From: a virus
Direction: 5' to 3' (one strand)
DNA length: 36,347 nucleotides
Virus record (IMG/VR): IMGVR_UViG_3300025101_000007
Span: 1-36,347 of that record
Shown here: one piece after another, positions 28,668-36,347 of the stretch
Layout: every line of letters starts with the position of its first letter
How positions within the stretch are numbered: position 1 is the first letter of the stretch
Made by a program: the position numbers and the translations under genes
The notes under the pieces: generated by a model
Database searches by the model: none
What the model was told of the DNA's origin: nothing
Seen by the model: the letters and a program-made list of their open reading frames with translations, nothing else

Positions 28668-29669
28668 ATGTCAGAAACCAATAACCCAAATGGGACTGAT
28701 CTGAACACAGCAACTAATGCAATTAAAGCCTTACTAACGCCCCAAGAGGATACCGTGACGGAGGAACAGGTTGCGCTTGAGACTGAAGCTACTGAAACTG
28801 AACAAGTTGAAGAACAGGTAGAAGAAGTCGAAATGTCCGAGGATACGCAAGTATCTGAAGACGGTCTTGAAGTTGAAGAGGAAGCAGAAGAATTCGAAGA
28901 CGCATCTCTGGACATACTTGGACAAGTAGTCGAAGTAGACGGCGAGGAGATAACTGTTGAAGAGCTCAGACGCGGAAACCTAAGACAAAGAGATTATACA
29001 CGCAAAACTCAAGAGCTTTCTGAATACAGAAAATCAGTAGAAGCTCAAGCAATTGAGATGGAGCGTGAACGTGCTCAATATGCTCAAATGCTTCCTGCAT
29101 TGCAGGATCGTTTAGAGCAACAGGAGCCGGAGCCAGATTGGGACACTCTGTATGATCAGGATCCTAACATGGCAAGGAAGGCAGAACGTGCTTGGCAGAA
29201 ACAGCAAAAGGAGCGACTAGCTTCTATTGAAGCCGTTAAAGTCGAGCGTGAGCGAATGCAACAGGTTGATGCAGAGCGCATACAAAATATGCAAATGCAA
29301 TACCAAGCGCAGCAGCGAGAAATTTTGCCCGACTTAATCCCGGAGTGGCGCGATACAAAAGTCGCAGCGAATGAGGCTAAACAGGTCCGTGACTTTCTCC
29401 TTGGAGAAGGATTTTCGGAGCAAGACATTAGCGGATTAACAAATGCGACGCTTGTAAAAGTAGCGAGGAAAGCCATGCTGTATGACAAAGGGCAGACTAA
29501 AGCGACGGAGGCAAAGACTAAGCCTAAGAAGCAACAGCCCAGAACTCTAAGAGCTGGATCTCGAAACACGCAGCCAAAACCTAAGACTGAGCAAAAACAA
29601 GCGCTACAACGCGCACGTCAAACTGGCAAAGTGGCTGACGCCGCTGCCGCAATTAAACACTTACTCTAG
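28668..29669 (+). CDS. Capsid scaffolding protein
   Basis: 333 residues with an acidic N-terminal third (many Glu in residues 25-90), a short conserved segment VVEVDGEEITVEELRRGNLR (about 87-106), then long coiled coils rich in Gln, Glu, Met and Arg. A basic C-terminus (KTKPKKQQPRTLRAGSRNTQ) follows, which would contact the capsid. No enzymatic motif or protease is seen. It lies directly upstream of the major capsid gene, with ribosome site AGGAGG before that gene. Composition and position give a confident scaffold call. Confidence 0.86.
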   Translation: MSETNNPNGTDLNTATNAIKALLTPQEDTVTEEQVALETEATETEQVEEQVEEVEMSEDTQVSEDGLEVEEEAEEFEDASLDILGQVVEVDGEEITVEELRRGNLRQRDYTRKTQELSEYRKSVEAQAIEMERERAQYAQMLPALQDRLEQQEPEPDWDTLYDQDPNMARKAERAWQKQQKERLASIEAVKVERERMQQVDAERIQNMQMQYQAQQREILPDLIPEWRDTKVAANEAKQVRDFLLGEGFSEQDISGLTNATLVKVARKAMLYDKGQTKATEAKTKPKKQQPRTLRAGSRNTQPKPKTEQKQALQRARQTGKVADAAAAIKHLL

Positions 29670-29678
29670 GAGGCTGTA

Positions 29679-30641
29679 ATGGCTATTACTACCAATACGT
29701 TCACATCCTTTGATGCCAAAGGTATTCGTGAGCAACTTTCGGACGTGATAAGTTCGATCTCACCTGAAGAGGTCCCACTGCAAAGTAACCTTGGAACAGT
29801 CAATGTTTCCAACACATATTTTGAGTGGCAAACCGACTCACTAAACGCTGTTTCAAAAACGGCGAGAGCTGATGGCGATGACGTAGGAAACACTTTCGAC
29901 GCTACATCTGCAACAACTCGTGTCGGTAACTATACGCATATTTTGCGTAGAACAGCTATCGTCGCTGACAACCTTTCTGACCAGTCCTTAGCAGGGCGCA
30001 ACGATGAAATGGCGATGCAATTGGCGAAGCGTGGACGCGAATTACGTAGAGACTACGAGGCCGTTTTCACGGATAATAACGCCCAAGTTTCCGGGAACAC
30101 AAGTACACCGCGTGAGACTGCTGGCTTAGGTGCATGGATTGCAACTAACGACGTTATGGGTTCAGCAGGGAGCCCTGCAAGTCCAACTGGCGACGGTACT
30201 GACGCTCGTACTGATGGTACACAGCAAGTATTCACTGAGGCTATGGTTAAAGAAGCAATGCAGTTAGCATTTACTTCTGGCGGTAAGCCATCAATTATGA
30301 TGACTGGCCCGTTCAACAAAACCAAAGTATCAGGTTTTGCTGGTATCGCTGCACAGCGCTACATGGCTCCAAGTGATGGTCCAACCACCATTATAGGTGC
30401 GGCTGATGTCTATCTGTCGGATTTCGGCAGCTTATCCTGTGTAGTTAACCTTTTTCAAAGAGAAAGAGACTGCTTTCTGTTAGACCCAGAGTTAGCAGAA
30501 ATCGCTGTTCTACGTCCTATCCAGACCGTTGATCTAGCCAAAACTGGTGACGCAACCAGAAAAATGGTTATCGGCGAGATGGGCTTACAGGTTACTAATG
30601 AGGCTGGACACGCTGGCGTGTTCGATCTTACAACATCATAA
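29679..30641 (+). CDS. Major capsid protein (SU10-like, DUF5309-type)
   Basis: 320 residues with AGGAGG before the ATG at 29679. The sequence has HK97-fold features seen in the SU10 family: a conserved N-terminal FDAKGIREQLSDVISSISPE, EVPLQSNLGTVNVSNTYFEW, TRVGNYTHILRRTAIVADNL, the GKPSIMMTGPFNKTKVSGFA segment, and a C-terminal TGDATRKMVIGEMGLQVTNE. It has no N-terminal prohead-protease region (the scaffold is separate). Forms the icosahedral shell. Followed by a stable hairpin that may adjust downstream expression. Confidence 0.92.
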   Translation: MAITTNTFTSFDAKGIREQLSDVISSISPEEVPLQSNLGTVNVSNTYFEWQTDSLNAVSKTARADGDDVGNTFDATSATTRVGNYTHILRRTAIVADNLSDQSLAGRNDEMAMQLAKRGRELRRDYEAVFTDNNAQVSGNTSTPRETAGLGAWIATNDVMGSAGSPASPTGDGTDARTDGTQQVFTEAMVKEAMQLAFTSGGKPSIMMTGPFNKTKVSGFAGIAAQRYMAPSDGPTTIIGAADVYLSDFGSLSCVVNLFQRERDCFLLDPELAEIAVLRPIQTVDLAKTGDATRKMVIGEMGLQVTNEAGHAGVFDLTTS

Positions 30642-30648
30642 TAACTTT

Positions 30649-30672
30649 AGGGGCAGCTTAATTGTTGCCCCT
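30649..30672 (+). terminator. Hairpin downstream of the major capsid gene
   Basis: AGGGGCAGC and GTTGCCCCT pair over nine positions (one G-U), loop TTAATT. Only ACTCCC follows, so it is a weak or non-intrinsic terminator. A stem after the capsid gene is common in podoviruses and reduces read-through or protects the capsid mRNA 3' end. Confidence 0.55.
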
Positions 30673-30714
30673 ACTCCCAGGGAATAGCCCTTTAAAAACA
30701 AGGACTTATACAAG

Positions 30715-31014
30715 ATGAAAAGATTATGGAGCCATGATCCATTAACCGGGATAAAGAAATATTGGCACGTAACTGGCAAGGGTGAGTATGTCGTTGAGAC
30801 AGTTATGGACGTTAAGCCAATTGTGGAGGCTAATAAAAAGCAAAGAAACAACATGGATAAGAGGCATAAGGACATTAATAAAGTTGCCTCAATACCGCTA
30901 CCGATATACTACGAATTAAAGCGTAGGGGTATCGCTGACGATCCTAAGGCATTATTTAAGTGGCTAAATGATAGCGATAATGCTTGGACTAGAACAAGAG
31001 AAAGCACGCTATGA
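30715..31014 (+). CDS. Hypothetical head protein
   Basis: 99 residues. Starts MKRLWSHDPLTGIKKYWHVT and contains VDVKPIVEANKKQR-like basic helical segments, ending WLNDSDNAWTRTRESTL. In marine podoviruses a gene of this kind lies between capsid and head-tail connector and often carries this SHDPLTG...W.Y.VTG pattern. Function unknown, probably minor head or packaging accessory. Overlaps the adaptor by four bases (ATGA). Confidence 0.72.
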   Translation: MKRLWSHDPLTGIKKYWHVTGKGEYVVETVMDVKPIVEANKKQRNNMDKRHKDINKVASIPLPIYYELKRRGIADDPKALFKWLNDSDNAWTRTRESTL

Positions 31015-31631
31015 GTATTGCAAACTATACCGACTTAAAAAGTTCGATAGCAGATTTTTTAAATCGTGACGATCTTACTTCAGTTATCCCTGATTTTATA
31101 ACTCTAGCCGAGGCCGATATGAATAGACGCCTCAGGCACTGGAGAATGGAGAGCCGAAAGGTGGCTCTTTTAGATACTCAATACACAGCCTTCCCACTCG
31201 ATTTTATTGAGGGTATACGTTTGATGTTGACGGGTACTACAGAATTTAGAATGGAGCTCATTACTCTTAGCGAATTAATGGACAAAAGGGCTGAGAGCAA
31301 TTCCTCAGGAACCCCAAGATTTTATGCCCCGGTAGATGGATCATTTGAAGTTTATCCAACGCCGGATCAGGATTATACTATTGAGATGCTTTACTACGAA
31401 AGAATAGAGGCGTTGAGCAATAGTATTACGACAAACTGGGTTTTAACTTATTACCCAGATATTTATCTTTACGGAGCCCTAACACACAGCGCCCCGTATT
31501 TAGGTGAAGATGCCCGGACGAAAGTTTGGGCGGAGTTGTATCAAAACGCAATAAGTGGTACAAACATGGAAGACCAACAGGCCAAGTCTAGCGGATCGGG
31601 CCACAGAATGAGAATTAGGAGTTTTGGATAA
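31011..31631 (+). CDS. Head-tail adaptor (SU10-adaptor-like)
   Basis: 206 residues. N-terminal helices (NYTDLKSSIADFLNRDDLTS, VIPDFITLAEADMNRRLRHW, then RMESRK) and the segments TAFPLDFIEGIRLML and VYPTPDQDYTIEMLYYERIE match the adaptor proteins that sit under the portal in SU10-like phages. A C-terminal helical LYGALTHSAPYLGEDARTKV follows. It would ring the portal and receive the tail hub. It overlaps the upstream gene by ATGA and abuts the next gene. Confidence 0.82.
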   Translation: MSIANYTDLKSSIADFLNRDDLTSVIPDFITLAEADMNRRLRHWRMESRKVALLDTQYTAFPLDFIEGIRLMLTGTTEFRMELITLSELMDKRAESNSSGTPRFYAPVDGSFEVYPTPDQDYTIEMLYYERIEALSNSITTNWVLTYYPDIYLYGALTHSAPYLGEDARTKVWAELYQNAISGTNMEDQQAKSSGSGHRMRIRSFG

Positions 31632-32081
31632 ATGGCAAGTTTTACAAAAGTAAATGACTTTGTGGTCAATTTAGCTAACGAAATGGATTTAGATAGTGAC
31701 ACTTTAAAAGTTGCGCTTTGCAATACCGATCCTGCATCTGGTACAAATGTTGTATCGGATGGTAACGGTGTTTTAGCAAACGTTACGGAGATAAGTTACA
31801 CTAATCTTTCTGCAAGAACATTAGCAAATGTTACAAGCACACAAACAAGCGGCACATATAAGCTATCTGCCGATGACTTAGTGTTAACAGCATCAGGCGG
31901 CTCGGTTGCACCTTTTAGATATGTTGTGATCTATAACGATAGCCCTGACGCAGCACAATCTGATCACAGTGTTAGCGATCCTATTGTCGGTTATTACGAT
32001 TATGGTTCTGCGCTTACATTAAATGACGGTGATACATTTACAATAGATATTGGCGCAAACGGTATCTTAACGCTTACATAG
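31632..32081 (+). CDS. Structural protein, fibre/tail-associated
   Basis: 149 residues abutting the adaptor. MASFTKVNDFVVNLANEMDL, then DTLKVALCNTDP, the segment LTASGGSVAPFRYVVIYNDS and a DYGSALTLNDGDTFTIDIGA - NGILTL end make a pattern very frequent in marine phages. It is beta-rich and small, often beside tail fibres. The exact role is not known; a head decoration or tail accessory is likely. The gene marks the change to the AT-richer fibre module. Confidence 0.75.
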   Translation: MASFTKVNDFVVNLANEMDLDSDTLKVALCNTDPASGTNVVSDGNGVLANVTEISYTNLSARTLANVTSTQTSGTYKLSADDLVLTASGGSVAPFRYVVIYNDSPDAAQSDHSVSDPIVGYYDYGSALTLNDGDTFTIDIGANGILTLT

Positions 32082-32093
32082 TAGGAGAACATC

Positions 32094-33299
32094 ATGGCAA
32101 AGTTATTTAATAGAGCCAAGATGGGAACTTCAACAACTGGCGCAGGGACGGTGACCCTTGGCAGTGCTGAAACAGGTTTCCAGAGCTTTGCTGATGCAGG
32201 AGTATCTGATAACGATGTTGTCCAGTATGTTATTGAAGACGGTTCTAATTGGGAAATAGGTACTGGAACTTATGCTGCAAGCGGCACAACATTAACACGT
32301 TCTCCAAGTGAAAGCAGTGGTGGCGGTAGTGCGCTATCTCTTAGTGGAGGTGCAAAAGTTTCTATTACTGTTATAGCTGATGATTTTAAAAGACTTCAGC
32401 TAGCAGGGGCTACAAAAGCAGAGGCTACTTCTGGCGGTTTAGATGTTACTGGAAATATTGTTGTAAGTGGTAATGTTGACGGTAGAAATGTTGCTACTGA
32501 CGGCGCAAAACTAGATGGCATAGAAGCAAGTGCAACGGCTGACCAAACAGATGCAGAAATAAAAACTGCATATGAAAACAACTCCGATACAAATGCTTTT
32601 ACCGACGCTTTGCAAACTAAACTTAATGGTATTGAAACAGGCGCAACTGCTGATCAAACTAAATCAGACATAGATGCTTTAAATATTAATGCTGACCAAG
32701 TAGATGGGGTTGACGCAAGTAGTTTTGTACGAAGTGATGCGGCTGATACTGCATCGGGAGATATTACGTTTTCGGGTGGCGCAGGAGCAGTAACTATTTC
32801 TGGCGGTAGCGATATTAGGTTTGATCAAGGTACTTGGACAGGGGAAGCTACTTGTAAAATACAGCATCACTCAAACCATATGTATTTGCAATACAATAAC
32901 AGCGGTCAAATGATTTTTAGAGATAGTGCAGGCGCTAATAATTTTCATTTTGATGCAAGTGGTAATTTTGTGGCAAGCGCTAACGTAACGGCCTATTCTG
33001 ATATTAGGCTTAAAAAAGATATTGTTACAATAGATAATCCTATTGATAAAATCAAAGCAATGCGTGGTGTTTATTATAAAGAAATAGAAACAGACCGACT
33101 TAGAACTGGTGTAATTGCTCAAGAACTTGAAAAAGTTTTGCCAGAGGTGGTTATAGATATTGAAGATACAAATCCAGAGACAGGCGAAACAACAACTACT
33201 AAATCTGTTGATTACGGCAATATGGTTGGTTTGCTAATCGAAGCCATAAAAGAGCAGCAAGATGAAATAGGTCGACTAAGAGCTATAATTGAGGGCTAA
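32094..33299 (+). CDS. Tail fibre with C-terminal S74 intramolecular chaperone
   Basis: 401 residues. N-terminal virion-binding domain ([40 protein letters not shown]) is followed by fibre repeats with [20 protein letters not shown] and [18 protein letters not shown]. The C-terminal domain [34 protein letters not shown] and [15 protein letters not shown] is Peptidase_S74, the self-cleaving endosialidase-type chaperone that trimerises the fibre. The cut is before Asp at Ser302-Asp303. AGGAGA precedes the ATG. One of two S74 fibres in this genome. Serves host attachment. Confidence 0.88.
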   Translation: MAKLFNRAKMGTSTTGAGTVTLGSAETGFQSFADAGVSDNDVVQYVIEDGSNWEIGTGTYAASGTTLTRSPSESSGGGSALSLSGGAKVSITVIADDFKRLQLAGATKAEATSGGLDVTGNIVVSGNVDGRNVATDGAKLDGIEASATADQTDAEIKTAYENNSDTNAFTDALQTKLNGIETGATADQTKSDIDALNINADQVDGVDASSFVRSDAADTASGDITFSGGAGAVTISGGSDIRFDQGTWTGEATCKIQHHSNHMYLQYNNSGQMIFRDSAGANNFHFDASGNFVASANVTAYSDIRLKKDIVTIDNPIDKIKAMRGVYYKEIETDRLRTGVIAQELEKVLPEVVIDIEDTNPETGETTTTKSVDYGNMVGLLIEAIKEQQDEIGRLRAIIEG

Positions 33300-33301
33300 A
33301 T

Positions 33302-34234
33302 ATGACATTACAAAGCAGTGGCGCAATATCACTAGCAAACATTGCATCTGAATTTGGTGGCTCTACACCTCACTCTTTAAGCGAATATTATTCGGCGGCT
33401 TCTGGGATACCTTCTAGCGGAACTATCAGTATAAGCCAGTTTTACGGAAAATCAGCTAATCCTTCGGCTAGTGGTGGAAGTGTCTATACGACAGGTGGAT
33501 ACCGCTACCATAGATTTTATAGCAGTGGAAGCTTTAGCGTCAGCAATGCTCAGGGAGCAACAATGCAATTTGTTGTCTGCGCCGGAGGCGGCGGCGGTGG
33601 TAAAACATACCAAGGGAACGGATCAGGCGGCGGTGGCGGCGGTGGCGGTGGGGTTTCCTACCATAGCGGCGAAGGACTACACGGTGGTTATGTTACTGTA
33701 GGCGGTGGCGGTGGATTAAAAAGCAACGGCGGTAATTCTTCATTTAGCGGTTGCACATCACAAGGCGGCGGCGCAGGAGCGCAAGACTATCACAATGGTT
33801 GGGTAGGCGTTAATGGCGGTTGTGGAGGTGGTGCAGGTGTTCACAACTATTACGCTAACAGGTCAACTTCAACTCAAGGTAACACTGGTGGAGCAACAGG
33901 ATATGGATACGGAGGCGGCAGAAATGCGGCAGGACACCCTTACTATGGAGGCGGTGGCGGCGGCGCAGGAGGGGCAGGCGGTGACGCTATGAACTCAGTC
34001 GGCGGCTCTCCTAGATATTTATCTGCATTTACTGTTCATAATAGTGGGCGTTACGGCTCTGGGGGTGGTGCAGGAATAACAATTTATGGTAACTCAGGAG
34101 GAAACAAAAGCGGCGGCGGTTACGGTGGTGGAACAGGCAACACATCTAACGGCTCTGCAAATACTGGCGGTGGCGGTGGTTGCGCTAGAACTGGTGGCTC
34201 TGGAATGGTTATAATTAGATACCCATATGCGTAG
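33302..34234 (+). CDS. Glycine-rich adhesin/tail fibre tip
   Basis: 310 residues. Two copies of a short attachment motif: LQSSGAISLANIASEFGG (3-20) and IPSSGTISISQFYGKS (36-51). Residues 95-295 are extremely Gly-rich with runs such as GGGGGG and Asn/Tyr/His in loops, and the protein ends GGSGMVIIRYPYA. This fits polyglycine-sandwich receptor-binding adhesins. Such domains pack as glycine helices with variable loops contacting the host receptor. The LQSSGxI start is shared with the gene at 36123. Confidence 0.82.
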   Translation: MTLQSSGAISLANIASEFGGSTPHSLSEYYSAASGIPSSGTISISQFYGKSANPSASGGSVYTTGGYRYHRFYSSGSFSVSNAQGATMQFVVCAGGGGGGKTYQGNGSGGGGGGGGGVSYHSGEGLHGGYVTVGGGGGLKSNGGNSSFSGCTSQGGGAGAQDYHNGWVGVNGGCGGGAGVHNYYANRSTSTQGNTGGATGYGYGGGRNAAGHPYYGGGGGGAGGAGGDAMNSVGGSPRYLSAFTVHNSGRYGSGGGAGITIYGNSGGNKSGGGYGGGTGNTSNGSANTGGGGGCARTGGSGMVIIRYPYA

Positions 34235-34242
34235 GTTAGAAG

Positions 34243-34611
34243 ATGGCACATTTTGCACAATTAGATGATGATAATAACGTAATAAATGTTCTTGTTGTAG
34301 GCAATGATGATTGCGTAGATGAAAATGGCAACGAAAGCGAAGCTGTTGGTATATCTTTTTTACAAAGTTTAGTAGGCGAAGATACAAAATGGAAACAAAC
34401 AAGTTATAACAATAATTTTCGTGTTCGCTATGCTGCTATTGGTGGTTATTACGATAGTGAGCGTGATGCTTTTATGTATGCGAAACCTTTTCCGTCTTGG
34501 ACGCTAAATGAAGAAACATTAGATTGGCAGCCACCAGTAGACCCACCAGAAGAAGCCCTTGAAAGACCTTTTGTTTGGGATGAGGAAAAACAACAGTGGG
34601 TTGAATTATAA
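34243..34611 (+). CDS. Conserved phage structural protein (fibre-associated)
   Basis: 122 residues. MAHFAQLDDDNNVINVLVVG, then GISFLQSLVGEDTKWKQTSY, NNNFRVRYAAIGGYYDSERD, and PFPSWTLNEETLDWQPP, ending FVWDEEKQQWVEL, form a pattern very common in cyanophages and other marine phages beside fibre genes. Its role is unclear (fibre-tip, fibre chaperone or baseplate-linked). The stop overlaps the next ATG (TAATG). Confidence 0.82.
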   Translation: MAHFAQLDDDNNVINVLVVGNDDCVDENGNESEAVGISFLQSLVGEDTKWKQTSYNNNFRVRYAAIGGYYDSERDAFMYAKPFPSWTLNEETLDWQPPVDPPEEALERPFVWDEEKQQWVEL

Positions 34612-35243
34612 TGCTTGGCTTTTCCCCATTAGGCACAACAGCATTAGGCGCACCAACGGCTAATGAAGCATATTCACTGCAAGTGACTAGCGGCACGTTT
34701 ACGTTGTCAATGCAAGGTGCGGCTAAGTTAATTACTGACATTTACCCTTCTGGTTCTTTTATATTAAGTGGTCAATCTGTTGGTTTAAGTGCCGGTCGTC
34801 CATCTAATTTCAGCGCAGGGTCGTTTACCTTAACTGGTCAGAATATTACTTTTGACCAAAACTTTGGGTTAATTATAGATAGCGTTTATAACAGCGCATC
34901 ATTTTCTTTAACTGGTCAAAATATAGTTTTCGATACTGGTTTTGGTATGGTGCTTGATAGCGGTGCATTTTCTCTAAGCGGCCAAAATATAAACTTCAAA
35001 ATAGACATGAATATTGCGGCTGAAAGAGGTGCTTTTACTTTAACAGGGCAAGATGCTCTTAAAGGCGTTGCTGAAGCTTTTGATCGTGGTCAATTCACAT
35101 ATTCTGGTCAAGATGCAGCACTTTTCGCAGGTAGATTTTTAAGACCAGTTACAGGTGAGTATTCTTATACATTTAAAGATTTTAAAATTAGAGGTTGGTT
35201 TAGCCCGACAGTACCGGCTGAAATATGGACGGATGCAGCCTAA
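34611..35243 (+). CDS. Fibre protein with sevenfold GxFxLxGQ repeat
   Basis: 210 residues, N-terminus MLGFSPLGTTALGAP (a typical phage virion start), then repeats of about 20-24 residues with core G-x-F-x-L-x-G-Q: near residues 28, 48, 70, 95, 118, 141 and 162 (for example SGSFILSGQ, AGSFTLTGQN, SGAFSLSGQN). The C-terminus deviates (TGEYSYTFKDFKI), then PTVPAEIWTDAA. The repeat suggests a beta-solenoid or stacked beta-hairpin rod. Copy number may vary between relatives. Function inferred as fibre/shaft. Confidence 0.75.
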   Translation: MLGFSPLGTTALGAPTANEAYSLQVTSGTFTLSMQGAAKLITDIYPSGSFILSGQSVGLSAGRPSNFSAGSFTLTGQNITFDQNFGLIIDSVYNSASFSLTGQNIVFDTGFGMVLDSGAFSLSGQNINFKIDMNIAAERGAFTLTGQDALKGVAEAFDRGQFTYSGQDAALFAGRFLRPVTGEYSYTFKDFKIRGWFSPTVPAEIWTDAA

Positions 35244-35274
35244 CGTGATAGGTTATTATGAATAGGAGATCTAA

Positions 35275-36123
35275 ATGGCTATTACTTTAACAAAACCAAC
35301 AGTGGGTGGATCTGAGGGAACTTGGGGTACTACCATAAATACGGCACTAGATGACGTTCAGAACGCTCTTAATGGTACAGCCGGAACCGTAGCTCCAGAT
35401 CTAACCAAACTAACTATTAATGGAACTGATGTAACCGCTACAGCCGCAGATTTAACAAATGCCATTACTGGGTTTGTTTTAGAAGATGGAGATGGTACAG
35501 AAGTAACTATTGCCGGAGCAAAAGAAGTTAAGTTTGTTGAAGGCGGCGGTATTGATATTAACTGGAGCGATACATCAACTGGCTCTGACGCAGATCCTTA
35601 TGATTTAACTTTTACTCTCAATACAGATATGCGTAAAAGTGGTAATGTTGATGTGTACACCGGGAATACCGCTGATTATGTATTCTACGATGCAGACGTA
35701 GGTATGCGGTTTTATACTGCCGGTGCTGAAGATATGAGGCTTACGGATGGCGGTGATTTGCACGTTGATGGCAACATTATTGGTTTTTCAACCACAATCT
35801 CTGACGCAAGACTAAAGCACGACATTAATAAAATTGATAACGCATTAGATAAAATTTCACAATTAAATGGTTACACGTTTACATTTAACCATGACGGAAA
35901 AGAAGGCGCAGGTGTAATAGCGCAAGAAGTAGAAAAAGTTATGCCTACAGCCGTCCATAATACCAACTTAGTTTTTCATCCAGAAGTTGAAGGCGATGAC
36001 AGCGCAATAGTTGATTTTAAAACTGTTCAATATGATCAATTAACTGGACTGTTAATCGAAGCTATTAAAGAATTAAAAGAAGAACTAGAGAAATGTAAAT
36101 GTAAAAAATGTGAGTGTGACTAA
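35275..36123 (+). CDS. Second tail fibre with S74 chaperone domain
   Basis: 282 residues after AGGAGATCTAAATG. N-terminal MAITLTKPTVGGSEGTWGTT is the fibre-attachment pattern of many marine phages. The middle is beta-rich (VTIAGAKEVKFVEGGGIDIN). The C-terminal S74 domain has ISDARLKHDINKIDNALDKI (Ser176-Asp177 cleavage site) and VIAQEVEKVMPTAV, plus [21 protein letters not shown] short Lys/Cys tail (KCKCKKCECD) with four Cys is unusual and may be a metal site or be removed with the chaperone. The stop overlaps the next ATG by one base. Confidence 0.85.
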   Translation: MAITLTKPTVGGSEGTWGTTINTALDDVQNALNGTAGTVAPDLTKLTINGTDVTATAADLTNAITGFVLEDGDGTEVTIAGAKEVKFVEGGGIDINWSDTSTGSDADPYDLTFTLNTDMRKSGNVDVYTGNTADYVFYDADVGMRFYTAGAEDMRLTDGGDLHVDGNIIGFSTTISDARLKHDINKIDNALDKISQLNGYTFTFNHDGKEGAGVIAQEVEKVMPTAVHNTNLVFHPEVEGDDSAIVDFKTVQYDQLTGLLIEAIKELKEELEKCKCKKCECD

Positions 36124-36347
36124 TGCCTCTCCCAAGTAGTGGTCAGATAACAATAAATCAAATACACGTTGAAGCAGGAGGCGGTAGCGGTTCCGAAGCC
36201 AAAATAAATGACCTTGATATTCGGGATATGATTGGCAAAAGCTCTGGCTCTCAAAACGCTTTTAATGAGTATTATGGGGTTTCTGCCGCCGCTCCTGTCG
36301 CAACTTACAAAGGCCGTATACTTACAACAGGTAACGGATTTCCCTCG
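36123..36347 (+). CDS. Tail fibre/adhesin-like protein, 5' part (continues at position 1)
   Basis: 75 residues to the end of the window, frame continuing as 1-690 across the join. The ATG at 36123 shares a base with the previous TAA. MPLPSSGQITINQIHVEAGG, then KINDLDIRDMIGKSSGSQNA and FNEYYG repeats the LxSSGxI start of the glycine-rich adhesin, so both probably attach to the same virion site. The full protein is about 271 residues. Confidence 0.85.
   Translation, partial: MPLPSSGQITINQIHVEAGGGSGSEAKINDLDIRDMIGKSSGSQNAFNEYYGVSAAAPVATYKGRILTTGNGFPS
36249..36347. repeat. 99-bp terminal direct repeat, right copy
   Basis: Identical to bases 1-99. See the left copy; it shows the sequence closes into a 36,248-bp circle. 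Confidence 0.95.

Noticed and set aside
30053-30325. Minus-strand frame in the capsid gene
   Set aside because: Shadow of the major capsid gene.
1-36347. Physical direct terminal repeats like those of T7
   Set aside because: The 99-bp length and in-frame continuity fit an assembly overlap of a circular sequence; no read-end data are available.
1-36347. tRNA, rRNA, CRISPR array, insertion sequence or integrase
   Set aside because: I looked on both strands for cloverleaf-like T-arm sequences, spaced repeats, terminal inverted repeats with transposase and tyrosine/serine recombinase motifs, and saw none.

Overview
The window is the genome of a short-tailed (podovirus-like) bacteriophage, most likely an uncultured marine phage of a Gram-negative host. 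It appears complete and circular: the first 99 bases are repeated exactly as the last 99 (36249-36347). This overlap is typical of a circularised assembly, so the unique length is 36,248 bp. One gene crosses the join: it starts at 36123 and ends at 690. Support for a podovirus comes from a ~709-residue P22-type portal, an SU10-like major capsid protein, a connector/adaptor, a P22 gp10-like tail protein, large Ala/Gly-rich ejection-type proteins, and the absence of sheath, tape measure or tail-tube genes. I see no integrase, no DNA or RNA polymerase and no tRNA.

Layout. (1) 22.4-36.3 kb continuing through 1-7.0 kb, rightward: the late operon. It holds a cassette of tiny overlapping Lys-rich genes, two large unknown proteins (one with an ADP-ribosyltransferase-like C-terminus), portal, scaffold, capsid and adaptor. 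A fibre/adhesin module follows, then the tail protein with an inserted cupredoxin-like domain and the ejection-type proteins. A strong terminator lies at 7328-7360. (2) 7.4-8.2 kb, rightward: a small operon with a helix-turn-helix protein. (3) 10.4-8.2 kb, leftward: the lysis operon, with membrane/coiled-coil proteins, an EF-hand membrane protein, a 3TM holin and an M15 endolysin. (4) 10.5-19.4 kb, rightward: early genes, then RuvC-like resolvase, RecE/PDDEXK nuclease, SSB-like protein and Toprim-RepA primase-helicase. A structured iteron-bearing non-coding region follows, then the terminase small and large subunits. (5) 22.2-19.5 kb, leftward: an HNH nuclease, then an overlapping operon including a SprT-like HExxH protease and a zinc-ribbon protein, ending in a minus-strand terminator at 19405-19431.

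The genes suggest a phage that brings its own primase-helicase, SSB, nuclease and resolvase but uses the host DNA polymerase. It packages through TerS/TerL, and lyses with holin plus peptidase endolysin.

The most notable regulatory signal is an inverted repeat TTAAC-N5-GTTAA at three divergent or promoter regions (10520, 21815, 25092), with a near copy at 11730. Each overlaps a promoter-like sequence, as an operator would. The other standouts are the structured region at 16289-16442 (candidate replication origin and/or translational control element), the cupredoxin insertion in the tail protein, the ART-like virion-region protein, the SprT-like protease and the EF-hand lysis protein. Family names come from recognising motifs by eye; no database search was made.
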